The notes: generated by a model not told the origin, from the letters alone. Counted from the stretch's first letter, positions 32,341-40,783 are shown. The stretch is DNA of 40,783 nt from Lachnospiraceae bacterium (GCA_017461865.1 JAFTVQ010000048.1:1-40783); one strand, 5' to 3'. Made by a program: numbers and translations.

Positions 32341-33885
32341 ATGGCAGTTCGGACATTTGCAGCAATCGATGTCGGTTCCTATGAACTGGCAATGAAAATA
32401 TTTGAGATTTCGCCGAAAGTGGGATTGAAGGAAATCGATCATATCAGACACCGGATTGAACTCGGAACGGAGAGTTACGGTTCCGGCAAAATCAGCATTG
32501 AGCGGGTGAACGAACTCTGTGATGTGCTGGGGGATTTCAAAAAAATTATGGATTCCTACAAGGTGGATGCATACAAGGCGTATGCGACAAGTGCGGTGAG
32601 AGAGGCAAAAAATACGGTTCTTGTACTGGATACTATCGAGAGCAGGACCGGTCTGAAGGTAAATGTAATCAGCAACTCGGAGCAGCGCTTCCTGGATTAT
32701 AAGGCGATTGCATCCAAGGGAGAAGGTTTCCGCAAAATTATTGAAAAAGGGACTGCCATTGTCGATTTGGGTGGCGGAAGTCTTCAGGTGTCACTGTTTG
32801 ACAGGGACTCCCTTGTGATTACACAAAATATCCGTCTGGGTGTGCTTCGTATCCGCGACCGCCTTATGGCTATGCAGGCGAAGCCGTCCCGTTATGCCGA
32901 GCTTGTGGGAGAACTCGTGGACAATCAGCTCGAAGTGCTCAAAAAGATGCACTTTAAAGGGCGTGAAATCGAAAACATTATTTTTGTGGATGACTATTTT
33001 TCTCCGGTTATCCAGAATGCTTCCATCAGCGGTGACAGAAAGGGATATCTTTCAAGGGAAGGCTGTATGGAATTTGTAAAAAAATTGCAGACAAAAAGCC
33101 GGCAGGAAATTGCTGTTTCCCTCGGTATGGAGGAGGAGAAAGTGTCCCTCCTGTTTTGCAGCGCGATTCTTGTAAAGCGTATGCTTGAGGTTATGGACGC
33201 AAAACTTTTGTGGGCACCGGGTGTGACGCTCTGCGACGGAATGGCCTACGAGTATGCGGAGAAAAATAAACTGATCACGATAGACCATGATTTTGAAAAA
33301 GATATTCTTGCCTGCTGTGAGACGATCAGCAAACGATATATGGGAAGCCGGAAGAGAAGTGAGTCAGTGGAAAATATTTCGCTGATGATCTTTGACAGTA
33401 TCCGCAAGATTCACGGATTAAAAAAGAGAGACCGTTTCCTCCTGCAGCTTGCTGCCCGCCTTTATGACTGCGGAAAGTACATCAGCATGCTCAATGCAGG
33501 GGAGTGTTCCTACAACATTATCATGTCCACGGAAATCATCGGACTTTCCCATTTGGAAAGAGAGATGGTGGCCAATATCGTAAAATATAACCGGCTTGAT
33601 TTTGAATATTACGGCGAGACGGCGCGTCGCATGAATATGGACCGGGAGGCTTATGTGACGGTGGCAAAGCTGACGGCGATTTTGAAGCTTGCCAACGGAC
33701 TGGATCGCAGTCACAAGCAGAAGTTCAAAAAAGTGAAGGCGGTTTTGAAGGAAAATGAACTGATTCTGAATGTAGATACGGCGGAGGATATTACGCTGGA
33801 AAAAAGCCTAATCGGACCGAAGGCCGATTTCTTTGAGGAAGTTTACAGCATCAAACCGGTCATCCGGCAGAAAAAGAGAGTCTGA
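32341..33885 (+). CDS. ppx: Ppx/GppA family exopolyphosphatase-like protein
   Basis: An ASKHA-fold phosphatase expected to hydrolyse polyphosphate or pppGpp. The 514-residue protein has the phosphate loop AAIDVGSYELAMKIFEI (N terminus), ATSAVREAKN and IVDLGGGSLQVSLF (about 140-153). A C-terminal HD-like region (about 360-470) follows in which the usual HD pair reads YD (RLYDCGKYISM) and the downstream His pair is replaced (NAGECSYNIIMS), so that metal site is probably not functional. AGGAGG lies 7 bases before the ATG. It precedes ppk1 by 25 bases, so synthesis and breakdown of polyphosphate are linked. Confidence 0.88.
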   Translation: MAVRTFAAIDVGSYELAMKIFEISPKVGLKEIDHIRHRIELGTESYGSGKISIERVNELCDVLGDFKKIMDSYKVDAYKAYATSAVREAKNTVLVLDTIESRTGLKVNVISNSEQRFLDYKAIASKGEGFRKIIEKGTAIVDLGGGSLQVSLFDRDSLVITQNIRLGVLRIRDRLMAMQAKPSRYAELVGELVDNQLEVLKKMHFKGREIENIIFVDDYFSPVIQNASISGDRKGYLSREGCMEFVKKLQTKSRQEIAVSLGMEEEKVSLLFCSAILVKRMLEVMDAKLLWAPGVTLCDGMAYEYAEKNKLITIDHDFEKDILACCETISKRYMGSRKRSESVENISLMIFDSIRKIHGLKKRDRFLLQLAARLYDCGKYISMLNAGECSYNIIMSTEIIGLSHLEREMVANIVKYNRLDFEYYGETARRMNMDREAYVTVAKLTAILKLANGLDRSHKQKFKKVKAVLKENELILNVDTAEDITLEKSLIGPKADFFEEVYSIKPVIRQKKRV

Positions 33886-33910
33886 TAAGAGACAGAACGG
33901 AGCATGACAG

Positions 33911-36073
33911 ATGAGTGAAAAGACAGAAAAAATAAATTACAGGGATCCGGCTCTTTATACGAACCGCGAGCTTTCCTGGTTGCAGTTTGACCATCGTATT
34001 TTGAGTGAGGCAAGGGACAAAAACATACCTCTGTTTGAACGACTGAAATTTTTGAGCATTTCGGCGTCCAACCTGGATGAGTTTTTTATGGTCCGCGTTG
34101 CGTCACTGAAGGATATGATACACGCAGGATACACCAAAAAGGATATTGCCGGACTCAGCCCGGAGAAGCAGCTTTCCCAGGTGAAAAAAGCCACGCATGA
34201 ACTGGTAAGTTTGCAATATGCAACTTACAACAGGACACTGCTTCCGCAGCTTTTGGCAAACGGTATGCATGTGGTAACTCATCATGAAAACCTGACGCAG
34301 GAGCAGGCGGAGTATCTCGACCGGTATTTTGAGGACAATATTTACCCGGTGCTGACTCCGATGGCGGTGGATTCATCCAGACCGTTTCCGTTAATCCGCA
34401 ACAAATCCCTCAATCTCGGTGCGCTTCTTAAGAAAAAAGGCGAAAAGGGGGCGGAGATTGAATTTGCAACCGTGCAGGTTCCGTCCGTGCTTCCGCGTAT
34501 TATCACGATTCCGGCAGAATTATTTACAGACAAGGCAAAAGCCCATGTGATTTTGCTGGAGGAAGTCATCGAGCGGAATATGGATAAATTGTTTTTGAAT
34601 TACGATGTGATTTGTTCCCATCCGTTCCGTATTATGAGAAATGCTGACCTTTCCATCGATGAGGACGAGGCGGAGGACCTGCTGAAAGAAATTGAAAAGC
34701 AGCTGAAAAAACGTCAGTGGGGCGAGGCCATCCGTCTGGAAGTCGAGGAGGATGTTGACAAGCGTCTCCTTAAGATCATAAACAAAGAATTGAAGCTGGA
34801 AAATGAAGATATTTATTATATCAACGGGCCGCTTGACCTGACCTTCCTCATGAAAATGTACGGAATGGAAGGGTTTGACGGACTGAAAGTGAAACCGTAT
34901 AAACCTCAGCCGGTCAGGGAACTCCCGGCGGATTGTGACATCTTTGAAGAGATTTCAAAGCGGGATATTTTACTGCACCATCCGTATCAGACGTTTGAGC
35001 CGGTGGTGTCATTTATACAGAAGGCGGCGAAGGATCCGCAGGTGCTGGCAATCAAGCAGACCCTGTACCGTGTCAGCGGAAATTCACCGATTATCCGTGC
35101 ACTCGCACAGGCGGCCGAAAACGGAAAACAGGTTTCGGTGCTTGTGGAATTGAAGGCGCGTTTTGACGAGGAAAACAATATTGTCTGGGCAAAGATGCTG
35201 GAGAAGGCGGGATGTCACGTAATATACGGCTTGGTAGGCCTCAAGACGCATTCCAAGATTACTCTTGTCGTGCGCAGGGAAGAGGACGGAATCCGACGCT
35301 ATGTACACTTAGGTACCGGTAACTACAACGATGCGACGGCGAAGTTATATACGGACCTCGGTCTGTTGACCTGCCAGGAGGAAATCGGAGAAGATGCAAC
35401 TGCAGTCTTCAATATGCTTTCCGGATATTCCGAGCCAAAGAGCTGGAACCGGCTTTCTGTGGCGCCGCTCTGGCTGAAGGATAAGTTCCTGTATCTGATC
35501 GGGCGTGAGGAGGAGAACGCGCGCGTGGGTGCGCCGGCCCGTATCATAGCGAAAATGAACTCGCTCTGCGATATAGATATTATAGAGGCGCTGTACAAAG
35601 CTGCTTCCGCAGGTGTTAAAATTGATTTGATTGTGCGCGGAATCTGCTGTCTGAAGGTAGGAATTCCGGGAGTCAGTGAAAATATTACAGTGCGCTCCCT
35701 TGTAGGAAATTTCCTGGAGCATGCGCGGGTGTTCTATTTTGAAAACAACGGAAGTGGGGAAGTATATATGGCCAGCGCAGACTGGATGCCGAGAAATCTG
35801 GAACGCCGTGTGGAGATATTGTTCCCGATTTTGCAGGAAGATCTGAAAAAGAAAGCAATCCATATTTTACAGGTGCAGCTGGATGATACATTAAAAGCAC
35901 ACGTGCTCCAGCCGGATGATACCTATGCGAAGGTGGATCGCCGCGGCAAAAAGCTTTGCTGCGCACAGGATACGTTCTGTGAGGAAGCTGTTGCTGAGGC
36001 AAAGGATGAGAGTCCGGAAACGGCCGTGACAGGAAGAGTATTTAAGCCGGAAACGGCACAGCATTTGGAGTAG
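33911..36073 (+). CDS. ppk1: Polyphosphate kinase 1
   Basis: Makes long polyphosphate from ATP. The 720-residue protein has the N-terminal domain (YTNRELSWLQFDHRILSEA), the head (LDEFFMVRVASLKD), and the phospholipase-D-like catalytic domains with HHPYQTFEPVVSFIQ, GLKTHSKITLVVRR (autophosphorylated His at about residue 446), VHLGTGNYND, and ADWMPRNLERRVEILFPI. The end is a short non-conserved tail. CGGAG lies 8 bases before the ATG. It sits between a Ppx/GppA gene and the double-HAD gene, which starts 3 bases after its stop. Confidence 0.96.
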   Translation: MSEKTEKINYRDPALYTNRELSWLQFDHRILSEARDKNIPLFERLKFLSISASNLDEFFMVRVASLKDMIHAGYTKKDIAGLSPEKQLSQVKKATHELVSLQYATYNRTLLPQLLANGMHVVTHHENLTQEQAEYLDRYFEDNIYPVLTPMAVDSSRPFPLIRNKSLNLGALLKKKGEKGAEIEFATVQVPSVLPRIITIPAELFTDKAKAHVILLEEVIERNMDKLFLNYDVICSHPFRIMRNADLSIDEDEAEDLLKEIEKQLKKRQWGEAIRLEVEEDVDKRLLKIINKELKLENEDIYYINGPLDLTFLMKMYGMEGFDGLKVKPYKPQPVRELPADCDIFEEISKRDILLHHPYQTFEPVVSFIQKAAKDPQVLAIKQTLYRVSGNSPIIRALAQAAENGKQVSVLVELKARFDEENNIVWAKMLEKAGCHVIYGLVGLKTHSKITLVVRREEDGIRRYVHLGTGNYNDATAKLYTDLGLLTCQEEIGEDATAVFNMLSGYSEPKSWNRLSVAPLWLKDKFLYLIGREEENARVGAPARIIAKMNSLCDIDIIEALYKAASAGVKIDLIVRGICCLKVGIPGVSENITVRSLVGNFLEHARVFYFENNGSGEVYMASADWMPRNLERRVEILFPILQEDLKKKAIHILQVQLDDTLKAHVLQPDDTYAKVDRRGKKLCCAQDTFCEEAVAEAKDESPETAVTGRVFKPETAQHLE

Positions 36074-36075
36074 AC

Positions 36076-37569
36076 ATGAAAAAACTTGTAATTTTTGATC
36101 TGGACGGTACACTAACCAATACCTTGAAATCCATACAAAAGTCAGCAAACATGGCGTTGGAGGCTTTTGGCTTTGCACCTTACGAGGTCGACCGTTACCG
36201 GTATTTTGTGGGGAACGGTTCGGCGGAGCTGATCCGCCAGTGTCTGATTCATGACGGAGATGAGCAGCTTTTGCACTTTGATGAGGTTATGGGCAAATAT
36301 GAAGAGGTGTTTGAAAAGTATTGCATGTATGAGGTAAAACCTTACGAAGGGATTACTGATTTGATTAAGAAGCTGAAGGAACGGGGTTTTTTGTTGGCAG
36401 TCAATTCCAACAAACCGCAGGCGCAGACGGAGGATGTGATTTTGTCCGTGTTCGGTGAGGACGTGTTTGACATGGTAGTCGGACAGGTGGAGGACAGGCC
36501 GCGCAAACCGGCGCCGGACGGGGTGAATTATATTTTGAGTAAGCTTGAAGTAACCCGGGACGAGACGGTTTATCTCGGAGACACGAGCATTGACATGCAG
36601 ACAGGAAAATCCGCAGGTGTTTTTACGGTAGGCGCCCTTTGGGGGTTCCGTGACCGGGAAGAGTTGGAGCAGCATCATGCGGATGCGATTATAAGCACGC
36701 CGACAGAGCTTCTGAACTATGTTGTTGAAGGGACTTCGGAAAATCTTGTAGCTTCGGGGAGCAGTCGAACCATCCGCCTGATTGCCACCGACGTGGACGG
36801 TACACTGGTTAAGGATTCATCCCGTGAAGTGGGGGATGAGATCATCGAAGCAATCCGAAAACTGACGGATCAGGGAATCTATTTTACGATTGCAAGCGGA
36901 AGACAGTACGGAAGCATCCGACGTATGTTCGAGCGGGCGGACCGGAATCTGCTTTTTATTGCCGAGAACGGTGCCCACATCATCAAGGACGGACAAACCT
37001 ACGGCTTAACCAAGATGAAACGTGAACATGTGGAAGAGATTATGGCGGATTTACGCACGTTGTATGACGAGGATTGCCATGTGGTGGCTTCCACAAGCAG
37101 GGGATGCTTTCTTGAGAGTAAAAATGAAGATTTTATCCGTCTGATTAGTGAGAGTTACCGCAATGACGTGACACTGACGGGTGATATTCTTGCGGAGGAT
37201 GCGGATTTTGTGAAGCTGGCGATTTACCGCAAAGGAAGTATCCGGGAAATCGGAGAACGCTTTCTGATTCCGAAATGGAAGGATAAGGTGAAAACCTGCA
37301 TGGCAGGAGAAGAGTGGGTAGACTTTATGGATTTTTCCGTAGACAAAGGAAACGCACTGAAAGTCCTGCAGGAAGGACTGGGAATTTCTCCCCGTGAAAC
37401 GATGGTGTTCGGTGACAATGAAAATGATATCGGACTTCTTCGGGCCGGCGGCGAGAGCTATGCGGTCGGAAATGCCCTTCCGGTTGTAAAGAAAGCGGCA
37501 AAATATGTGTGTGCTCCATACTGGGAACAGGGAGTGTATCAGGTTCTTCGGACGCTGTATGAACAATAA
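36076..37569 (+). CDS. Double-HAD hydrolase: PGP-like HAD-IA fused to Cof-type HAD-IIB
   Basis: A 497-residue fusion of two phosphatases. Residues 1-215 form a phosphoglycolate-phosphatase-like domain (IFDLDGTLTNTLKSI, NSNKPQAQTED, RKPAPDGVNYIL, YLGDTSIDMQTGKSAGV). About 234-497 form a Cof/YidA-type domain (LIATDVDGTLVKDSSREV, FTIASGRQYGSIR, ENGAHIIKDG, VDKGNALKVLQEGLGI, FGDNENDIGLLRAG). Both Asp nucleophile motifs (DxDGT) are intact, so both halves should be active, but their substrates are unknown. GGAG precedes the ATG. The gene follows ppk1 by 3 bases, implying co-transcription. Confidence 0.87.
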   Translation: MKKLVIFDLDGTLTNTLKSIQKSANMALEAFGFAPYEVDRYRYFVGNGSAELIRQCLIHDGDEQLLHFDEVMGKYEEVFEKYCMYEVKPYEGITDLIKKLKERGFLLAVNSNKPQAQTEDVILSVFGEDVFDMVVGQVEDRPRKPAPDGVNYILSKLEVTRDETVYLGDTSIDMQTGKSAGVFTVGALWGFRDREELEQHHADAIISTPTELLNYVVEGTSENLVASGSSRTIRLIATDVDGTLVKDSSREVGDEIIEAIRKLTDQGIYFTIASGRQYGSIRRMFERADRNLLFIAENGAHIIKDGQTYGLTKMKREHVEEIMADLRTLYDEDCHVVASTSRGCFLESKNEDFIRLISESYRNDVTLTGDILAEDADFVKLAIYRKGSIREIGERFLIPKWKDKVKTCMAGEEWVDFMDFSVDKGNALKVLQEGLGISPRETMVFGDNENDIGLLRAGGESYAVGNALPVVKKAAKYVCAPYWEQGVYQVLRTLYEQ

Positions 37570-37603
37570 TTTGTCAAAATAAGAGAGACAGGAGGATATC
37601 GAT

Positions 37604-37867
37604 ATGACACAGTTTGATGAAAAAGTTTTGGATGCCTTTTTAAAGCAGCAGGAAAAATTGTTTCCGGAAGTAGTGGCTGAGACGCCGGAAGAAGCAGATG
37701 ATTTTCTGGCAGAATGCATGGCAGTCGTCGTGGACAGCAAAAAGGAAGTTTGGGCTTACTTTGAGGAAGAGGGTGTCGACATTGCGGAGATGAACGAGGA
37801 TGACATCCTTGAGGCGGACGAAGTGTTCGCTGTGGGTGACGGAAGATATCTGATTGTGGAATGTTAG
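37604..37867 (+). CDS. Small acidic protein, unknown function
   Basis: An 87-residue, strongly acidic protein (FDEKVLDAFLKQQEKLF ... EEADDFLAECMAVVVDSKKEVWAYFEEEGVD ... DILEADEVFAVGDGRYLIVE). No domain, signal peptide or membrane span is recognised. The fold is probably alpha/beta. An excellent site AGGAGG lies 8 bases before the ATG. It is 34 bases after the double-HAD gene and is the last gene of the pheA-ppx-ppk1 run. It is followed by a palindromic repeat array. Confidence 0.78.
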   Translation: MTQFDEKVLDAFLKQQEKLFPEVVAETPEEADDFLAECMAVVVDSKKEVWAYFEEEGVDIAEMNEDDILEADEVFAVGDGRYLIVEC

Positions 37868-37884
37868 TGAGCTTGCTTTTGTTG

Positions 37885-38170
37885 GGCGAAGATTGTCAGT
37901 AAGTGAGCTTTTGTCCCCCAAAACTATCCAAAGTGAAATTTGAGAGGGCAAAAATCGGGTCTGTTTCCCTACCAAATTTGTAAAAGTGCAAATTAGTAGG
38001 GCAAAAAATCACTTTTTTGTCCTACTAAAATTAAATAAAAGCAAATTAGTAGGGTGCAAAATCGTTTTTTGCCCCTACTAAAATAGAAAATGTGTGAATT
38101 AGTGGGATATTTGAATTAAATTTATCCCACTTTTTTTGTGCAAAAAATTAATTAGTAGGGCAAGCAGGCA
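37885..38170. repeat. Five tandem 53-bp palindromic units
   Basis: Units start at 37938, 37991, 38044, 38097 and 38150, exactly 53 bases apart, with a weaker unit before them. Each full unit is an inverted repeat: AATTAGTAGGG, a core such as CAAAAAATC, then TTTTTTGCCCCTACTAAAAT. Matching arms keep their complementarity while changing sequence (AGTGGGAT/ATCCCACT in unit 4). The last unit is half and touches the 3' end of the PHP gene. The interval has no other supported feature. Confidence 0.85.
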
Positions 38171-39034
38171 TTAATCCGATTGGGAATGCTGACGAAGTTT
38201 CTCGAGCACCTCGTACGGAACAAATAGTTTTCCGTATCCGTTTCCAAGTTCAAGTCCGGGTTTGGTGTCGCCGTGAAAATCCGAACCGCCGGAAATGCAA
38301 AGGTCATACTTGGAGGCCAGTTTGCGGATCTGACGTTCTTCCGCATGGTTGTAAGTAGAGTAGATGGCCTCAATGCCGACAAGTCCTGCATCCTTTAGTG
38401 TGGCGACAAGTTTGTCGAGGCGCGCATCGGACATGTGATAAAGAATCGGGTGTGCCAGAATCGGAATACCTCCGCTTTCTAAAATAAGTGACACCGCTTG
38501 GGAAGGAGTCACCTTCTCGCGTGGCAGGAAGCAAGGGGCACGGTCGCCGATATATCGGTCGAAGGCTTCAGGCATGCTTTTTACATAACCATGTTCCAGC
38601 AGGTATTTGGCGTAGTGGGCACGGGTGAGAACGCGTCCCGGATATTCGGCACATAGTTGTTCATAGGTAATATCCACACCGTGCTCCGCAAGTTTTACAC
38701 ACATCTTACGGTTACGGTTGTCGCGCGAGTCCTGGAAATCCTTCAGATATGTTTGAAAAGCGTTGCTTTTGTGGTCGATATCAATGCCTACGATATGAAT
38801 ATCTTTTCCCTCGTATTCCGTGGAAAACTCGATGCCGGGAATCACCTCAATATCCGCACCCCGGGCACGGGCAGCAGATGCAGCGCCTACAGCTTCGTCA
38901 ATCCCTTCGGTTGTATCATGGTCGGTCAGCGCAAAAGCTGCCAGACCTTTGGAAAGTGCTAAGTGAACTAAATCCGATGGAGCAAGTGTTCCATCGGATT
39001 TGTTAGAATGCACATGTAAATCAACAGATTTCAT
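38171..39034 (-). CDS. PHP-domain phosphoesterase (RNase AM / nucleoside bisphosphatase-like)
   Basis: A 287-residue PHP-family metal-dependent phosphoesterase. The metal-binding motifs are DLHVHSNKSDGT (residues 5-16), ALTDHDTTEGI, EVIPGIEFSTEY, VLTRAHYAKYLLEHG, HPILYH and the closing CISGGSDFHGDTKPG. This matches the TrpH/YciV type, which hydrolyses 3',5'-nucleoside bisphosphate or 5' ends of short RNAs; which of these it does is not shown. GAGGA lies 12 bases before the ATG, within the end of the ABC-F gene. The start is 2 bases after the ABC-F stop, so the two form an operon. Confidence 0.9.
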   Translation of the reverse strand: MKSVDLHVHSNKSDGTLAPSDLVHLALSKGLAAFALTDHDTTEGIDEAVGAASAARARGADIEVIPGIEFSTEYEGKDIHIVGIDIDHKSNAFQTYLKDFQDSRDNRNRKMCVKLAEHGVDITYEQLCAEYPGRVLTRAHYAKYLLEHGYVKSMPEAFDRYIGDRAPCFLPREKVTPSQAVSLILESGGIPILAHPILYHMSDARLDKLVATLKDAGLVGIEAIYSTYNHAEERQIRKLASKYDLCISGGSDFHGDTKPGLELGNGYGKLFVPYEVLEKLRQHSQSD

Positions 39035-39036
39035 GA

Positions 39037-40674
39037 TTAGTTTTCGTCCTCTTCTTTTTTTGCTGTGTAGATTGTACGTTTACGAGCCATCTCATCGCTT
39101 GCGAGATATTCATCGTAAGTAGTGATTTTGTCTACCAAACTTCCGTCAGGGAGAATTTCCATGATACGGTTGGCTGTCGTCTGAACGAACTGGTGGTCAT
39201 GGCAGGAGAAGAGTTCCACGCCTTTAAATTTAATCAGTCCGTTGTTGAGTGCTGTGATGGATTCCATGTCAAGGTGGTTGGTCGGCTCATCGAGAATGAG
39301 ACAGTTTGCACCCGAAATCATCATTTTGGAAAGGAGACAACGCACTTTTTCGCCTCCGGATAAAACGCGGACTTTTTTTACGCCGTCCTCGCCTGCAAAA
39401 AGCATACGTCCGAGGAAACCACGTACATAAGTTACGTCCTTGACAGGAGAGTAGCCGGTCAGCCAGTCAACGATCGTAAGGTCGTTGTCGAACTCTTCGG
39501 TGTTGTCCTTCGGGAAGTAAGCCTGTGAAGTGGTAACACCCCATTTTACAGTACCTTCGTCCGGCTCAAGTTCGCCTACAAGAATCTTGAATAAAGTAGT
39601 CTTTGCTAACTCGTTGCTGCCGACAAAAGCAATCTTGTCATCGTGTCCGACGTTGAAGGAAATGCCGTCGAGCACTTTTTCACCGTTGATTGTTTTGGAA
39701 ACATTTTCAACAAAAAGAACTTCGTTTCCGATCTCGCGGTCCGGACGGAAATCGATGTAAGGATATTTACGGCTGGATGGTTTGATTTCATCAAGCTCGA
39801 TTTTTTCCAATGCTTTCTTTCTGGAAGTCGCCTGTTTTGATTTGGAAGCGTTGGCAGAGAAACGGGAGATGAATTCCTGTAACTCTTTAATCTTTTCTTC
39901 CTTCTTTTTGTTTGCCTCTTTCATCTGTTTGATGAGAAGCTGGCTGGACTCAAACCAGAAATCATAGTTACCTGCGTATAACTGAATCTTACCGTAGTCG
40001 ATATCGGCAATGTGTGTACATACCTTATTTAAGAAATAACGGTCATGGGATACGACAATAACTGTATTTTCAAAGTCAATCAGGAAGTCTTCCAGCCATG
40101 CAATCGCGTCCAAATCCAAGTGGTTGGTCGGCTCGTCGAGAAGCAGGATATCCGGGTTACCGAACAGTGCTTTTGCAAGAAGAACCTTTACTTTCTCGTT
40201 ACCGTCCAGATCGCTCATGGTGCTGTAGTGAAGGTCTGTCGCAATACCGAGACCATTGAGGAGCATCGCTGCATTTGTCTCCGCATCCCAGCCGTCCATC
40301 TCAGCAAATTCTGCCTCGAGCTCACTGGCGCGGATACCGTCCTCGTCCGTGAAATCTTCTTTTGCGTAGATGGCATCTTTTTCTTTCATGATTTCATAGA
40401 GTCTCGCATTACCCATGATAACCACGTCCATAACATTGTGGCTGTCATATTTGAAGTGGTCCTGTTCCAGCACGGAGAGACGCTGTCCAGGTGTGATGAT
40501 TACCTCACCGTTGGTTGTCTCGAGTGCTCCGGAAAGGATTTTGAGGAAAGTGGATTTTCCGGCGCCGTTGGCTCCGATTAAACCGTAACAGTTTCCTTCC
40601 GTGAATTTAATATTAACGTCCTCGAAAAGAGCTTTCTTTCCGATACGCAAAGTTACATTACTTGCCTGAATCAT
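39037..40674 (-). CDS. ABC-F family ATPase (YbiT/YkpA-like)
   Basis: A soluble tandem-ATPase ABC-F protein, probably a ribosome-associated translation factor. Of 545 residues, the first ABC domain has Walker A LIGANGAGKSTFLKIL (about 35), signature LDGNEKVKVLLAKALF and Walker B LLLDEPTNHLDL. The linker (about 240-310) is charged and coiled. The second domain has an unusual P loop, VGSNELAKTTLFKIL, in which Ala replaces the second Gly (GxxxxAKT), then LSGGEKVRCLLSKMM and CLILDEPTNHLDM. The ATG at 40674 follows AGGAGG by 7 bases; longer in-frame starts lie upstream of that site. No hydrophobic spans are present. Confidence 0.93.
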   Translation of the reverse strand: MIQASNVTLRIGKKALFEDVNIKFTEGNCYGLIGANGAGKSTFLKILSGALETTNGEVIITPGQRLSVLEQDHFKYDSHNVMDVVIMGNARLYEIMKEKDAIYAKEDFTDEDGIRASELEAEFAEMDGWDAETNAAMLLNGLGIATDLHYSTMSDLDGNEKVKVLLAKALFGNPDILLLDEPTNHLDLDAIAWLEDFLIDFENTVIVVSHDRYFLNKVCTHIADIDYGKIQLYAGNYDFWFESSQLLIKQMKEANKKKEEKIKELQEFISRFSANASKSKQATSRKKALEKIELDEIKPSSRKYPYIDFRPDREIGNEVLFVENVSKTINGEKVLDGISFNVGHDDKIAFVGSNELAKTTLFKILVGELEPDEGTVKWGVTTSQAYFPKDNTEEFDNDLTIVDWLTGYSPVKDVTYVRGFLGRMLFAGEDGVKKVRVLSGGEKVRCLLSKMMISGANCLILDEPTNHLDMESITALNNGLIKFKGVELFSCHDHQFVQTTANRIMEILPDGSLVDKITTYDEYLASDEMARKRTIYTAKKEEDEN

Positions 40675-40720
40675 TATAAAACCTCCTGATACTACAACTA
40701 AAATTACTCGCACTTTTTCT

Positions 40721-40749
40721 ATTCTATCGGAAAAACGGCGATTTGTACA
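40721..40749 (-). promoter_or_regulatory. Possible promoter of the ABC-F gene
   Basis: On the - strand, TGTACA (40744-40749), a 17-base spacer and TAGAAT (40721-40726), about 46 bases before the start codon. The -35 matches only 4/6, so this is moderate. Confidence 0.45.
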
Positions 40750-40783
40750 GAAGTTTTGTACGAAAGAGCGTATTTGCACAACT

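Noticed and set aside
37938..38170. CRISPR array
   Set aside because: Units are adjacent palindromes with no unique spacers and no cas genes nearby. The same applies to the array at 29758-29880.
39037..40674. ABC-F gene as a pseudogene because of the altered P loop
   Set aside because: Length, both signature motifs, both Walker B motifs and the linker are intact, so a functional variant is more likely.
1..40783. tRNA, rRNA, IS element or prophage genes
   Set aside because: No cloverleaf-like tRNA, rRNA segment, transposase, integrase or phage structural motif was seen on either strand by eye.

Overview
The window looks like chromosomal DNA of a low-to-mid GC Clostridia, most likely a Lachnospiraceae gut anaerobe. 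The reasons are the dgt-dnaG-rpoD-trmK-Nif3-nucleoside kinase order, a type A RNase P RNA, TTGACA/TATAAT promoters with AGGAGG ribosome sites, DUF5050, DUF285 and BspA-like proteins, and a split pyrB/pyrI aspartate transcarbamoylase. The species assignment is inference. Most genes are core housekeeping genes. The accessory material is short and scattered.

Layout. 1-300: a compact unit with a 29-codon hydrophobic holin-like toxin gene (- strand), a convergent promoter and short RNA on the + strand, a shared hairpin terminator and a 21-bp inverted repeat around the whole unit; an XRE regulator follows (291-692, -). 877-8402 (+): dgt, dnaG, rpoD, trmK, Nif3-like, a uridine-kinase-like nucleoside kinase, then rnpB. 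8500-13140 (+): a DmpG-like aldolase with its own promoter and a tandem operator-like repeat, hflX, and two consecutive COG0523/CobW-type GTPases. The first GTPase has an extreme His-rich metal-binding insert; the second is fused to a YcgQ/DUF1980-like C-terminal domain. 13151-15883 (-): an SF2 helicase with an unusual internal membrane hairpin. 15991-16620 (+): signal peptidase I. 16635-18632 (-): pyrI, pyrB and a nitroreductase. 18757-20127: three small envelope or PH-domain genes.

20174-29540 (+): a 6S-like RNA, then the folate cluster folC-folE / HD-folP-folBK. The cluster is split between folE and the HD gene by about 5 kb: a 1458-residue secreted repeat protein, a small membrane protein and a decayed duplicate of part of the repeat gene. 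29541-29950 holds a long palindrome, a 26-28 bp tandem array and a bidirectional terminator. 29951-30991 (-): a DUF5050 protein. 31205-37867 (+): pheA, a Ppx/GppA protein, ppk1, a double-HAD fusion and a small acidic protein. 37868-38170: five 53-bp palindromic tandem repeats. 38171-40674 (-): an ABC-F ATPase and a PHP phosphoesterase.

How the genes fit together: replication and transcription initiation (dnaG/rpoD) sit with nucleotide handling (dgt, nucleoside kinase) and RNA maturation (trmK, rnpB). The fol genes cover most of the route from GTP and pterin to polyglutamylated folate. ppx and ppk1 form a polyphosphate turnover pair. The two COG0523 proteins suggest a metal-allocation pair. 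The most interesting candidates are the terminal type I toxin-antitoxin-like unit, the GTPase/YcgQ fusion, the membrane-hairpin helicase, the module inserted in the fol operon, and the two noncoding repeat arrays. No IS element, prophage, CRISPR array, tRNA or rRNA was seen.
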